Shown: positions 1-10,202, counted from the stretch's first letter. The stretch: DNA of 64,000 bases from Chryseobacterium angstadtii (GCF_001045465.1 NZ_LFND01000004.1:1-64000); one strand, 5' to 3'. The notes: a model not told the origin generated them from the letters alone. Translations and numbers: made by a program.

Positions 1-1270
1 TCTTCACCAGGCTCATCACGGGGAGGCCTTTGGTGCTTCTGCCGTCTGAAGAGGGAGTTTCGGTAAGGACAGGCTCTCCCTGAATAGTGGTTGGAAACGG
101 GGGATTGAAATCATACCCTTGAGGATAGGAGTCGTAGTAGTTAACAGACAAAAGGGTATCAACATTTAAATATACACTGGTATAATAAACGGTGATTCCA
201 TTCCTAAAGAAACCGCTGGAATGACGGGCATCATAAATAACCAAATCTGCAATCTGATTCTGTAAAACACTTCTGCTGCTGTTATTGTTGGCGATTCCGG
301 TGTAGGCAATTCTGCCGAGCATATCGTATTTAGTCATCAGCCATTTGTTTTGGGAGGCCATCACAGCGTCCTGAGTAAGAAGCAGCCTGTCAGCTTTATC
401 ATACACCATGAATTCCCAGCCTTTACCGGGAAGTTTCTTTTCTACCAACCGGCCTTTTCCGTCATAGCGGTACTGGTAGCAGAGTTCGTCATGTTTGGTG
501 GTGTTGGCGGCAATATCTCCGCGGATGCTGGCTAAAGGGGGAATGACAAAGGCAAGCTGGTTGTATTCGTTGTAGACATAGTTGGTATCTGCATATTCAT
601 CGACATTGATGACTTTTCTTACCAATACGATCTGCCCCTGCCCGTTTTTGAATTCGATGGTTTCATTGCCGTCTTCATCTTTAACGGAGTTTTTGTAGAG
701 CTGCCCGTCGGTATAGAGCCATTCTTCTTTCAATTCAGATTTAGTGGCTCCGTTTTCCCAGGTGGTCACAGTGGTGAATTTTTTTACTCTGTCGGCTACG
801 GTAACGGCATCATAGGCAAATTTTACGGGTTTGGTATTCCATGCGGTCCCGACGTTTTTCTGCTCAAGAATTCTGTCAAGGGGTGAGTTTTCCAACACTT
901 TTTCTGCATAGATTTTTTCTGATCCGTAAATATCGGGCTGTGTGGCATTGGCGAGTGAAGAAGGGACGATAGCTCCATTCAAAGTTCCGGACTGGGGAAC
1001 GGGAAGGAAGTCTAAAACCTGTCTTCCGAATGCATCGTATTCAATATGGGTTACAACATCTCTTCCCAATGGGGAGGATTTGACATTGATGATCTGCTTG
1101 GGCCTGCCCAATCCATCAAAATACTGAACGGTTTCCAATGTTTTTGAAGGCTGGGCACCGTTATAATCAAGATAGGTTTTGGTCTGGATATAGTTTTCTC
1201 CCTGGGTAAGCTGGGCCTGCACGGAATGGGCCGTGAGAAGCATCCCTACGGGAATGAGTATTTTTTTCAT
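1..1270 (-). CDS. Secreted DUF6443/RHS-repeat protein, 3' end beyond the window
   Basis: The reading frame opens at an ATG (1268-1270) and stays open to the left edge, so about 423 N-terminal codons are visible and the C-terminal RHS core would lie outside. The signal peptide begins MKKILIPVGMLL and ends near QAQ. Next comes a segment with YFDGLGRPKQ and EYDAFGRQ, the usual start of Flavobacteriia DUF6443-type RHS proteins. Repeated YD-like motifs follow (YDGKGRLVEK, YDKADRLL, YDMLGRIAY). Such proteins are exported and form beta-rich shells, sometimes enclosing a C-terminal toxin. Whether this one carries a toxin cannot be seen. It lies 8 bp after the preceding same-strand gene and is surely co-transcribed with it. 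Confidence 0.85.
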   Translation of the reverse strand, partial: MKKILIPVGMLLTAHSVQAQLTQGENYIQTKTYLDYNGAQPSKTLETVQYFDGLGRPKQIINVKSSPLGRDVVTHIEYDAFGRQVLDFLPVPQSGTLNGAIVPSSLANATQPDIYGSEKIYAEKVLENSPLDRILEQKNVGTAWNTKPVKFAYDAVTVADRVKKFTTVTTWENGATKSELKEEWLYTDGQLYKNSVKDEDGNETIEFKNGQGQIVLVRKVINVDEYADTNYVYNEYNQLAFVIPPLASIRGDIAANTTKHDELCYQYRYDGKGRLVEKKLPGKGWEFMVYDKADRLLLTQDAVMASQNKWLMTKYDMLGRIAYTGIANNNSSRSVLQNQIADLVIYDARHSSGFFRNGITVYYTSVYLNVDTLLSVNYYDSYPQGYDFNPPFPTTIQGEPVLTETPSSDGRSTKGLPVMSLVK

Positions 1271-1278
1271 GTCTGTGT

Positions 1279-4200
1279 TTAGTTTTTGTAGTTGTATTTG
1301 TATTCTTTAATGATTTTACCGTTAACATCAACTACTTTTTCAAGTCTGTTGGCGGTATCATATATATAAACTTCTCTGATGCCTGAAGGTGGAGTGATGC
1401 TTTTTACACCAATTAACGGATCGTAAGTATACGTACTAATCTGATAGGAAGATAATGCTGTATTGTTTCTGAAGGTGTTTAAAGCGTCAATCAGACTTTG
1501 CTCTGAAGCATTAGTACCTTGCTGGGCATCATTAACAGACACGGTAACTATTGCGTCAATCAATGACTGCGAAATGTCTGACAGTTTGGCTCCTTCTATC
1601 TTGGCAATGGGCTGGGTTTGGTTATAGCCCCAGATAATGGTGGTGGAAACTCTGTTTTTTCCGGTGTACTGCTGGAGGTTTCCTTTACTGTCATAAACAT
1701 CGTAAGTGACTTCGGTTGTAGCAACAGTCGGGTTTTGAAGATCATAGGAAAGGGCTGATTTTGGAAGAACCAAAGAAAAATTATTATTGGTTATTTCTGC
1801 AGCCGTTTTAGGATAAATCGTTTCGGTTTTTGACAACATTTTGGTAACACTTCCATTGGTTTGTGTTGTGGATGTTTCCAACGGAATACCTATCATATTC
1901 TTATCTATCATGAGCTGGTTACCTTTTTCGTGGGCATATTTATAGGTGCTTTCCTTAATAGATTGGTCAGGAAATGTCGCAATATTTGAAGTAAGGTTAT
2001 TATGATTAGATGAGTTGTAATCCATTTCTTCCCGGGTTGAGATAGAAATGTTATTATAATATTTCGTAGATACTTTTGAAAGAAGCTTAAAAGGTGAGGC
2101 TTCCAAAGTATAAATCCCCCAATCAAAATTTGTATTTATGGTAGCACCTGTGTTGGTTATATTCACCACATCACTGTAGGATAAACCTTTTAATATTGTT
2201 TTACAATTAACAGGAGAATTATCTGCTATACATTTTTCTGGGTAAGTGTAGAAGTAATTATTTTCTTCAATTTTATTAAATATTCCATTTTTGAATTCAA
2301 AGAATTCTTCTTTATTAAGATGTCCATAAGTATGGCTTATATCATCAGGTGGAGGAAATGGTAATCTATTAAAGTTATTATTAGTAAAAGCTTTACTAAA
2401 ATAATGAACTGTTTTCCCATTGGGAAAACCATTGACATCTTTCTGTGTCTTTTCAACCCTTCGATATACCAAATTTTGTCCTTTTAGTTTAAATAAAGGA
2501 TTTGAGCCTTGCGAATAGATTGGCCCGTAAGTACCTACAGATCCTATATAAGGAAGAGTAAGTATACTTCCTGAAGTTATCCCATTTTCATAGGCATAAA
2601 CAAATTCCTCAATGTATTTATTGCCTGCATCATTATGAATCACTTTCTTAACTCTCTGCCCACCCACTAATATAGGAGCAGGCATTCCTCCAATATCAGG
2701 CTTCTTTTCTTTCCATTGTATTCCTGCTGAAAAGAAATAAGGTACATCATAATTATCAGGGTCTTCAGTATGGTTATTGGCCTGAGCAGTAAGATTATGG
2801 CTACCTACAGTTAAAATATTACCAGTAGCTGTTCCTGTTCCAGGATTAATCCAGGAGCCATCAATCATAATTTTATAATCACAGGTTGTAGAGTATGCTG
2901 TACCAGGGCAATTGGAAATGTTTATTTGATAGTTGAATAAATTATTGAGTATAGGAGCATCTACTGTAAAGGGAATTTCATATTTTCCATTTCCTTTATA
3001 AAATATGGGTAATCTATTGAGGCGGATGGATTTACTAACTGCCTCCATAGCTTCAGGAATCATTAGATCATAGTTATCCGGTCTAGCAGATTCATTATTC
3101 TCATAAATATATTCTGTAAAACCACCTGTAGGATAAGTTATTTTATTTAATAATCCGTTACTACTATAACTTGGGGCTATACTGATATTTTTTACCTCTG
3201 TATTAGAAAACATATAATCACCATTATTCTCACCATTATAATACCCCCAAAGATCCTGTGATGCAGAAAAGCGGTTAGGCAAAGTGTCTGAATTATAACT
3301 AAAGGCATAATAATTTTCATAACTCCCATCTAAGATCTTAAGTCTTTTAACTTCCTTTAGTCGCAATCTTTTATTTTTATAGCCGTTATTAGCTACCGCT
3401 GATGCATAATTGGGTAATGCTTCTGTTTCGTTATAGTAATCATAATACAACTGAAACTGTTTAATGAGCTTTCCATAATTATCATAGATTTTTATAAACT
3501 TCAACAGATCAGCTTTTCCATTATTGCTTATCAAATCCTCTCTTTCGGGGCTATATTCAAAAACTACCTTTTCAAAAGGCGTAACAATTTCTTTTATTAA
3601 CTTAAAGCTCTCTGTATTTCTTATAACGGATACAGCATCATAATTTTCAGTTCCTTTTGAAATATAGATATTAGAAGAATTGTCATAGGTAAAAGAACCT
3701 ATCTGTCCCCTATTCGTTATTCCGGTAAGGTACCATGTATCATTTACATTGGGAGAACTTACTGCCTGATTTGTCTGCTGCGGAGACTTTTTAATTGTAG
3801 TTGCAGATACCGACTTTTGTGAAAACTGTTGGTTAAAATTAAATTCTGTTCCGTCATTTAAGGTAACAGTCCATTTATTAATCCCTCTGGTAATCTTTGT
3901 ATCATCTTTCTGCTGAGAAATATAAGTATTATCAACATAATTGTAGAAAAAAGGAATGGTATTGCCAAAATAGTTAATATTATAGTTGTCTGTTTCTAAA
4001 TCATCACCTGTGTAGGGTTGAGTAACATATTGGTGATTATATAAAATATCATTCCTACCGGCAACTGTATTTGTATTTATATATTGCTGAATAATATTAT
4101 TAGACTGCCCATCAATTTTATCCCTAACTTCTTGGGTTAATACTCCCATATTATTGATACACCAACCTAAGCCTACAGAAGTAGCAATCTGTCCAACTTT

Positions 4201-4443
4201 TATTCCAGAAGCATCATATTTTAATTTAATAGGCAATTCTAAATCTCCTATACGAATTGTATGAAACAGAATTTCTATATTTGGAGTTCCGGTGGACAGA
4301 TTCACAGCTTGTTTATCAAAAGTACCTAATGCCGATGCGTCAAGATTGGGCGCAATAACATTGGGAATAATTTTTAAACTTTGTTGTGCATTTAAAGTTT
4401 CTACCATCAACAATATTCCTACAGGAATAATTATTTTTTTCAT
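1279..4443 (-). CDS. Secreted YD-repeat-like large protein, partner of the downstream RHS protein
   Basis: This is a 1054-residue protein with a signal peptide (MKKIIIPVGILLMVETLNAQ). The body is rich in Asn, Tyr and Thr. The C-terminus has YD-type motifs (YTYDPLIGVKSITPPSG, YIYDTANRLEKVVD, IKEYKYNY) that resemble single RHS/YD repeats, but there is no full RHS core. The signal peptide is nearly identical to that of the next gene, which starts 8 bp downstream, so the two look like a bicistronic pair arising by partial duplication. I infer that the large protein and the RHS protein work together at the cell surface. The function is unknown. Confidence 0.8.
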   Translation of the reverse strand: MKKIIIPVGILLMVETLNAQQSLKIIPNVIAPNLDASALGTFDKQAVNLSTGTPNIEILFHTIRIGDLELPIKLKYDASGIKVGQIATSVGLGWCINNMGVLTQEVRDKIDGQSNNIIQQYINTNTVAGRNDILYNHQYVTQPYTGDDLETDNYNINYFGNTIPFFYNYVDNTYISQQKDDTKITRGINKWTVTLNDGTEFNFNQQFSQKSVSATTIKKSPQQTNQAVSSPNVNDTWYLTGITNRGQIGSFTYDNSSNIYISKGTENYDAVSVIRNTESFKLIKEIVTPFEKVVFEYSPEREDLISNNGKADLLKFIKIYDNYGKLIKQFQLYYDYYNETEALPNYASAVANNGYKNKRLRLKEVKRLKILDGSYENYYAFSYNSDTLPNRFSASQDLWGYYNGENNGDYMFSNTEVKNISIAPSYSSNGLLNKITYPTGGFTEYIYENNESARPDNYDLMIPEAMEAVSKSIRLNRLPIFYKGNGKYEIPFTVDAPILNNLFNYQINISNCPGTAYSTTCDYKIMIDGSWINPGTGTATGNILTVGSHNLTAQANNHTEDPDNYDVPYFFSAGIQWKEKKPDIGGMPAPILVGGQRVKKVIHNDAGNKYIEEFVYAYENGITSGSILTLPYIGSVGTYGPIYSQGSNPLFKLKGQNLVYRRVEKTQKDVNGFPNGKTVHYFSKAFTNNNFNRLPFPPPDDISHTYGHLNKEEFFEFKNGIFNKIEENNYFYTYPEKCIADNSPVNCKTILKGLSYSDVVNITNTGATINTNFDWGIYTLEASPFKLLSKVSTKYYNNISISTREEMDYNSSNHNNLTSNIATFPDQSIKESTYKYAHEKGNQLMIDKNMIGIPLETSTTQTNGSVTKMLSKTETIYPKTAAEITNNNFSLVLPKSALSYDLQNPTVATTEVTYDVYDSKGNLQQYTGKNRVSTTIIWGYNQTQPIAKIEGAKLSDISQSLIDAIVTVSVNDAQQGTNASEQSLIDALNTFRNNTALSSYQISTYTYDPLIGVKSITPPSGIREVYIYDTANRLEKVVDVNGKIIKEYKYNYKN

Positions 4444-5038
4444 TGTGTTTTATTTTTATTAGTTTAGCCTTAGTCATCTTGTTATCATTCATTTAATAAT
4501 TACAGATGTTCTTCTTGGATTAATTTTTTGGTACCAATTCTGTTTTTTTGAAGTGCTTGCGAGTATCTGATCCCGATACTCCACAACCGTCTATTATATG
4601 TTCTAATTTCTTCTCTAACAAATTAAATATTGAAAGTAATCTATTTAGAAAGTTTTGGTTAAAAATTTAAATCTCTAACAAATAGCTCAGGAATAACGGA
4701 ATGTGTATGTATTATAAAGTAGAATTTCTGCATCTTTTTGTGTTTTATTTTAATATTAGCTTTTTAATCTTGAGACAAATTTAACATTTTTTAACGGTTA
4801 TTAAAGTCTCCTTAATGAGATTTAATGTGAATTTTATCACACCACTGTGGTACTATCATCACAGGACAAAGCTAATGCCCTATAACGACAAAACTTGACG
4901 TATATACCGGGAAAAATAATTAAGATGGAATTACTTCATAATTCCTCTTCAAACCAATAGAAAGAAAGAAATTATAAAAAGGACAGTTAATTTTATCCAT
5001 GTTAAAAAGGATATTGAGCAGCAAAATCATTTAATTTT
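4444..5038. other. Intergenic spacer, 595 bp
   Basis: AT-rich DNA between two minus-strand genes. It contains a small inverted repeat (GAGTATC at 4561-4567, GATACTC at 4575-4581) and two minus-strand matches to the -7 element TAnnTTTG (4776-4783 and 4867-4874), neither with a well-spaced -33 TTG. It probably holds the promoter of the YD/RHS pair. I see no further gene. Confidence 0.4.
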
Positions 5039-5788
5039 CTATGGTCTGTACGTTCCAAACAATCTATCCCAGATAGACGTATAAAAGCCAAAATTCCTGT
5101 TTTCATCCAAATGGTGCTGGTTATGAAACTTGGTGGTTCCTACCAAAAAATGGTCAAATGATGCAGGAAAAAATTCTCTGTTCAGATGCCCTATGGTTCC
5201 CCAGATAAGATTGATTAACAAATAAAAGCTTATAGAAAGTATAGAAAAATCATAGCTCATCAATAAAGCTAAAATCATCAATCCAAATCCGATAGTTTCG
5301 AAAGGATGCAATACAAAAAGGCTTAGAAAATTGGTACTTACATGCTCATGATGCTTACCGTGAAGTATTTTATAAACCAACGGCAGATGCGCAGCGTAAT
5401 GGAAAAAGTACATTAAAAAATCCATGAGAAGAATTAAAGCAATGGTTTCCAGAAAAACGGAAACAGCAGATGGTTCGGCATCGAGAATAATCAGATGATT
5501 TTTCCACAGAAATGCTCCCAACAGCATTACTAAGCTGTTACAGAAAACAGTAAGAAGACAGAGGTAAAAATCAGATCGGGTAACAGGATGATTGTGTTCC
5601 TGCAACTGTTCTTTACGGCATGTTTTTTCAATAAACTGATATAAGCCTATTGAAAACAAACACAAAAAAATATTCGATAAAAAGCTGAATATGATCCACT
5701 GCGGCCAGGAGAACTGCCAGAATATCTTTACATCATCAGAAAAATTAAACCATTCAGGATCCATACACTCGTTATCTGTCAACTGCAT
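5039..5788 (-). CDS. Sterol desaturase / fatty acid hydroxylase family membrane protein
   Basis: A 249-residue membrane protein with about four hydrophobic helices and the di-iron histidine motifs of the fatty-acid-hydroxylase superfamily: HYAAH, then HGKHHEH, then HNQHH near the C-terminus. The ending WDRLFGTYRP is also typical of the family. These enzymes hydroxylate or desaturate lipid substrates with O2 at a non-haem di-iron centre facing the cytoplasm. The substrate cannot be told; candidates are sterol-like lipids, hopanoids, carotenoids or fatty acids. It appears to be a single-gene unit with large spacers on both sides. Confidence 0.88.
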   Translation of the reverse strand: MQLTDNECMDPEWFNFSDDVKIFWQFSWPQWIIFSFLSNIFLCLFSIGLYQFIEKTCRKEQLQEHNHPVTRSDFYLCLLTVFCNSLVMLLGAFLWKNHLIILDAEPSAVSVFLETIALILLMDFLMYFFHYAAHLPLVYKILHGKHHEHVSTNFLSLFVLHPFETIGFGLMILALLMSYDFSILSISFYLLINLIWGTIGHLNREFFPASFDHFLVGTTKFHNQHHLDENRNFGFYTSIWDRLFGTYRP

Positions 5789-5928
5789 AAATGTATGAAT
5801 TTCATAGTAAAGAATCTAACAAAGTCTGACTATGTCCGTTGTAAAGTCTTTTAAACCATTCATACTCTGTTTGAAAAGTTAAAAATAACCTTTTGTAACT
5901 GAGCAACAAATCATTTATTGACCACAGA

Positions 5929-6665
5929 TTTCACGGATTCAGCAGATTTTAGCATTGTAATAAAAAATATTAGATTTTTTAAAGCCTTATGTGAACTTTC
6001 TATTCTCAAATCATTCAACTTAAAATAACTAAAATGTTAAAAAACTTTTGTCACTTTTGTGGTAAAATAAACCATTAAGATTTTTAAGTTTTGAAGAATC
6101 ATTAAGGTAAGCTTCGCTTTAAGTAGTACGGCATAACTTAAAAAATCCATCGGATTTTCTCTTAACTTTCCTTATCTTCTTCATTGATCTTAATGGTTAA
6201 AAAAAGCCTCACGCAGATTTCCCAGATCGAACAGATTGAACAGATTTCTAATATTGTGAATATAAAAATCTTAGATTTTTAAATACTTATGTGAACTTCC
6301 TATACATCAAGCATTCAATTTAAAATAACTAAAATGTTAAAAACTTTTGTCACTTTTGTGGTTAAATAATAAACCATTAAGATTTTTTAAGTTTTGAAGG
6401 ATAATTAAGGTAAGCTTCGCTTTAAGTAGTACGGCATAACTTAAAAAATCCATCGGATTTTCTCTTAACTTTCCTTATCTTCTTCATTGATCTTCATGGT
6501 TTAAAAAAGCCTCACGCAGATTGAACAGATTGAACAGATTTCTAATATTGTGAATATAAAAATCTTAGATTTTTAAAATACTTTTGTGAACTTTCTATAC
6601 ATCAAACATTCAATTCAAAAATAACTAAAATGTTAAAAACTTTTGTCCCTTTTGTGGTAAAATAA
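5929..6665. repeat. Tandem array of a ~303-bp dispersed repeat (two full units plus a partial)
   Basis: The same sequence occurs two and a half times with a period of 303 bp; for example CCTCACGCAG starts at 6207 and again at 6510. Each unit has an AACTTTTGTCAC..TTTTGTGG segment, then AACCATTAAG, then the perfect hairpin AAAATCC-ATC-GGATTTT, then a GCAGATT-rich end. A diverged single copy lies near 24.0-24.3 kb. No long reading frame is present. It fills almost the whole 880-bp gap between the sterol-desaturase-like gene and the next gene. Confidence 0.85.
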
Positions 6666-6668
6666 AAA

Positions 6669-6941
6669 TCACTTCTGTCTGGTTTTTCGCCTTAGCTCCC
6701 GGACGTGTAAAGTAAGCTGTTTACGTAAATCATTATGATACTGTCTGTAATTTTTGATACTCCTTTCCAGTTGCTTTTTATGGGTCAGATAATCTTCATA
6801 CAGTTCTCTTAATTCTGAAATTTTTGAAATCATCTCGGAAGGCTGAGCCTCAGGATCAGATGCTGTTTTTTTCAGCAGAGTACGGTAATATTCCATACGG
6901 TCTGTGAGGCTGCTGTGAAATTTTGGTTCTATTCCCTGCAT
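6669..6941 (-). CDS. Small basic helical protein, unknown function
   Basis: A 90-residue, Lys/Arg-rich protein predicted to be almost wholly alpha-helical, with heptad-like spacing (SKISELRELYEDYL, then KQLERSIKNYRQYHNDL) suggesting a coiled coil. It has no signal peptide or membrane segment. It follows the S41 peptidase gene by 34 bp on the same strand and could be the last gene of that unit. It abuts the repeat array, so its 3' end may have been shaped by repeat insertion. I do not recognise the family. Confidence 0.6.
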   Translation of the reverse strand: MQGIEPKFHSSLTDRMEYYRTLLKKTASDPEAQPSEMISKISELRELYEDYLTHKKQLERSIKNYRQYHNDLRKQLTLHVRELRRKTRQK

Positions 6942-6975
6942 GGTATTGGTTTATGTATTAAAAGTTAAAAAATGT

Positions 6976-8322
6976 TCACTTTCCAATGGCTGCAGAAGGG
7001 GTATCGCTTTGAAATAAAACTTTAACACTTCTTTCCGAAGCATTCTTTTCTGCTGATTTTGAATAAATATTGTTCAGGGCTGAAGAAATTAAAGTCTCTT
7101 CCTGATCTCCCAACGGTAAAAGAGGTAAAGTGGTATATTCACCTGCTGTAATTTGTGGAGGGATTCCGTTGCTGTAAGATCCCTGACCATTGGCATTAAA
7201 AACTTTATAGATCACCGGATGAAGCTGCCAGGAAATTTTCTTCGGCTTTCTTTTATCTTCCACAACAAATCCGGCCATATCTTTCCCCAGCGTTAAGTCA
7301 CCTACCTGAACCACCTGTATATAAGGTTTAAGATTGTTAATTACAATTTCCGAAGCGGATGCCGTACTTTGTGACGTGAGAACATATACTTTACTCAATC
7401 CCAAAGCATTGGCACGAAGCGTATTAAAATCAACAGCATTCGGATCATAAGCGATCTGCTGAGAAAATGTCCGTTTCACTTCTCCTCCGTTTTTATTTCC
7501 TTTATAAATGATGAATGGTGAAGATGATGTAATCCCCGAAGGAATCATGGAACAGAGAGCTGCCGCAGAAGAAACCGAGCCTCCGTAATTGTACCGGAGA
7601 TCTATGATGAGCTCCTGCACTCCTGCTGCTTTAAAAGCTGCAAATTTCTGGCTCAGGCTTGGAGTCATCCCATCAGGAAAATCATAAATGTAAAGATAGC
7701 CTGTTTTTTTGCCATTCTTTTCAAATATCCTGGATTCTACGGGCTGTTCGGAAGAATATCCGTAATAGATGGTGAGATTTTTTTCATCGGCAACGGCTCC
7801 GTTTTTCCAGTTTCCAACCGTAAGTTCTATGACTGTCTGATCTTTGATCGCGGAGGTTAATTCTTCCGCATTCGCAGCGGTAATCACCTTCCCGTTAATC
7901 TTTGTGATCATCATCCCTCTTTGCAGCCCAGAGTTGAATGCCGGAGAGTTTTTCATCACCAGTTTCACTGTGGTTACTACATTTCCACCCGCAAGCTGTA
8001 TCACGGCATAATCAAAGCCATACATATTCCTGACAGAACGCGGATAAGATGACGGATCCTGGGTATTGACCGCAAATGAAAAACGGTCCAGAGAATAAAG
8101 AAGACTTTTAAAAAAATCCTTTACAGGCAAATGATAATCCGGCTTGGCAGGCATCTGATCTGCCCAGTAATAATACCGTTTCATACTGTCCTGTACCCAT
8201 AAATTCACAGATTCCGTGCTTCCTTCCGGAAAACTGGGAACGCCATCATCGTCATTCCGGTTGCAGGATATCAAGAAGATAGATACCAACAGGAGCAACG
8301 TAAACTTAAAATAGTTCTTCAT
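6976..8322 (-). CDS. S41 family peptidase, lipoprotein
   Basis: 448 residues. The N-terminus has a lipoprotein signal with lipobox LLVSIFLISC, then Asp-rich residues. A PDZ-like domain spans about residues 90-190 (FNSGLQRGMMITKINGK), followed by the S41 core (ELIIDLRYNYGGSVSSAAAL). The catalytic Ser lies in QSTASASE and the catalytic Lys in LTLGKDMAG, as in C-terminal processing/tricorn-type proteases. It should act in the periplasm or on the cell surface. It starts 9 bp after the upstream lipoprotein gene, so the two form an operon, probably as part of the longer TonB-receptor unit. Confidence 0.9.
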   Translation of the reverse strand: MKNYFKFTLLLLVSIFLISCNRNDDDGVPSFPEGSTESVNLWVQDSMKRYYYWADQMPAKPDYHLPVKDFFKSLLYSLDRFSFAVNTQDPSSYPRSVRNMYGFDYAVIQLAGGNVVTTVKLVMKNSPAFNSGLQRGMMITKINGKVITAANAEELTSAIKDQTVIELTVGNWKNGAVADEKNLTIYYGYSSEQPVESRIFEKNGKKTGYLYIYDFPDGMTPSLSQKFAAFKAAGVQELIIDLRYNYGGSVSSAAALCSMIPSGITSSSPFIIYKGNKNGGEVKRTFSQQIAYDPNAVDFNTLRANALGLSKVYVLTSQSTASASEIVINNLKPYIQVVQVGDLTLGKDMAGFVVEDKRKPKKISWQLHPVIYKVFNANGQGSYSNGIPPQITAGEYTTLPLLPLGDQEETLISSALNNIYSKSAEKNASERSVKVLFQSDTPSAAIGK

Positions 8323-8331
8323 AAAAAGAAT

Positions 8332-9072
8332 TTATAGATAATCTGCAACATCAATATCTCCTTTGACTGTAAAAACTCCGTTTTCCATCTTTTCCTGGAG
8401 AACAATCAGATTAGCACCCATGTCCTGTTTTATTTTGACTTTAATGATTTCAGATCCGGAATAAGGAGTGGAAGTTCCGGGTTTATACAGTTCAAGATAA
8501 ACGGGAGCTGTATTGCTGAAATAGTTATATATTTTTACCTCCGTAAAGCTTTTCTTTCCGATATTGTCGAATTCTGCCAGAACCACTCCGTTTTCTCTTT
8601 TCAGAATTCCTTTCACATGAGTAAATGTGCTCCCGGAGTATTCACCAAGATTGGGAAAAATGAATTCAAATCCTACTTTTCCGAGATTCACCTGTGGTTT
8701 TACCGCGGAAGCCTGGAGAAAAATGCCGGGAAGATTGAAGAAATTCAGGGTTTTGTAGTCCCCAATATTATCATAGGTAATATTGTAATGGGCGACCTCA
8801 GCGCCTGTTTCATTATTATACACTCCCAGTCTGTCTGTTTCGCCTTCATCCAGCACGAATTCCAGTTTAGTTTCTATTTTATTGGTGTAAGAAGTGCTTC
8901 CGTTAATAGATACCGGCACTCCGTTCAGTCTCAGCTGAAGAATGTCCGGTTTTGAGTATCCTTTAATATTAACTTCGGCAGGTTTCTGCGATTGATCAAA
9001 CGGCTGCATTACGCTGCTGTCTGTACAGGAAACCAGTAGAATGAAAAATAAAAATGCAATGAACTTATTCAT
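8332..9072 (-). CDS. Lipoprotein of unknown function
   Basis: 246 residues with a lipoprotein signal (FILLVSC at the lipobox, then TDSS). The rest is beta-rich without recognisable motifs. It directly precedes the S41 peptidase gene (9-bp spacer) and lies in the same-strand series behind the STN-type TonB receptor. A role as a surface partner of that peptidase is inference only. Upstream, a -7-like TAAGTTTG occurs on the minus strand at 9098-9105 without a proper -33 element. Confidence 0.75.
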   Translation of the reverse strand: MNKFIAFLFFILLVSCTDSSVMQPFDQSQKPAEVNIKGYSKPDILQLRLNGVPVSINGSTSYTNKIETKLEFVLDEGETDRLGVYNNETGAEVAHYNITYDNIGDYKTLNFFNLPGIFLQASAVKPQVNLGKVGFEFIFPNLGEYSGSTFTHVKGILKRENGVVLAEFDNIGKKSFTEVKIYNYFSNTAPVYLELYKPGTSTPYSGSEIIKVKIKQDMGANLIVLQEKMENGVFTVKGDIDVADYL

Positions 9073-9278
9073 TTATAGTATTTTAAATTTAAAAAATCAA
9101 ACTTAGAAATATTGCCCCGCCCGTTGTAAGCGGGACAATAGGATAATTATAAAAAAACTAAGTTGGATATGTTGATGATCAAAGGTTTTTGCGGAGAAGC
9201 ATCAGCCTTATGTCCTATTCAATTGTTCATATTTATTTGCCCCGGACTCTTCCGAAGGCTGTTGGATCAACTTTCAGA

Positions 9279-10202
9279 TTATTTTTTGATAAACTTCAGT
9301 TTCTCCGTTAAATTTCCGTCAGAAACTTCTGCTATATACATTCCTGCCTGTAATGATGCTACATTCAAAGATTTGTTATATGAATCTGAGAGAATTTTCT
9401 GCCCGGCTGCATTATACACGGTAATAACAGTCTTGTTTTCTTTAAAAACCGGATTCAGTTTAAGCTGAAGGAATTCCTTTACCGGATTTTCCATTATTTT
9501 CGTTAAAATTTCTGTCTTTTTTATGTCCTTTGTTCTTAAAAATGTGGTCGCATAAATAGCCATTTCATCAATATTGATATTCTGAAGATTGTTTCCGTTC
9601 GTTTTTCTGTTAGACCACAGAGCGATGTAGATCTTTTTACCCGCAAAAGCAGAAATATCGATCACGTTTTCTTTAAATTGAGTAAGATCAGCCGGAAAAG
9701 GGTTACTAAGTGTTCCTGCTATAATTCTGTATGGACTTGGAATATCATTTCCACTTCCATCTACAGTCATTGCCTGAAAATCTGCCAATGTAGGAACGGG
9801 TTTCTGAGGAGTGCTTACATAAATATACAGATCACGTCCGAAATTAAGGTGTGTTGTTCTCTGTCTTCCGATATACGCTGCCAGATTGATGGTTCCGGAT
9901 GCTCCTTCCAGATTGATCTGTGGAGAAATGATCCAATCGTTTTCAGTAGCAAGGCTTGGAACTGTACCTGAAGGAACCAAACTCGTCGAATAGCGAAGCG
10001 TTCCTGAAGTACCATATGTAAGAGCGGTACCGCTTAAATAAATATTCTGTCCCTGTACCCATCCGTTTCCGTTGTTGTTAAGATCATGAGTAGTCCATCC
10101 CTGAAGGTCTGCAGGGGTGTTAAAAGAATTGCTCCATACCTCAAACTGCGCTGCCACAGCCTGTGATACCAATACAATAGATAATAAAAATAGTTTTTTC
10201 AT
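9279..10202 (-). CDS. Choice-of-anchor J domain protein with T9SS type A sorting domain
   Basis: 307 residues. Signal peptide MKKLFLLSIVLVSQAVAAQ. The central region (FNTPADLQGWTTHDLNNNG, then NDWIISPQINLEG) is the cleaved-adhesin/choice-of-anchor J jelly-roll fold. The last ~75 residues (VKEFLQLKLNP, YNAAGQKIL, LQAGMYIAEVSDG, TEKLKFIKK) form a typical type IX secretion sorting domain. The protein should be exported by T9SS and attached to the surface or released. It is next to a beta-helix-like lipoprotein on the same strand, probably with a shared function in binding or degrading an external substrate. Confidence 0.88.
   Translation of the reverse strand: MKKLFLLSIVLVSQAVAAQFEVWSNSFNTPADLQGWTTHDLNNNGNGWVQGQNIYLSGTALTYGTSGTLRYSTSLVPSGTVPSLATENDWIISPQINLEGASGTINLAAYIGRQRTTHLNFGRDLYIYVSTPQKPVPTLADFQAMTVDGSGNDIPSPYRIIAGTLSNPFPADLTQFKENVIDISAFAGKKIYIALWSNRKTNGNNLQNINIDEMAIYATTFLRTKDIKKTEILTKIMENPVKEFLQLKLNPVFKENKTVITVYNAAGQKILSDSYNKSLNVASLQAGMYIAEVSDGNLTEKLKFIKK

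Noticed and set aside
1908..2126. Frame inside the YD-repeat gene (and other antisense or shifted frames over large genes)
   Set aside because: They overlap strongly supported genes and lack family-like sequence.
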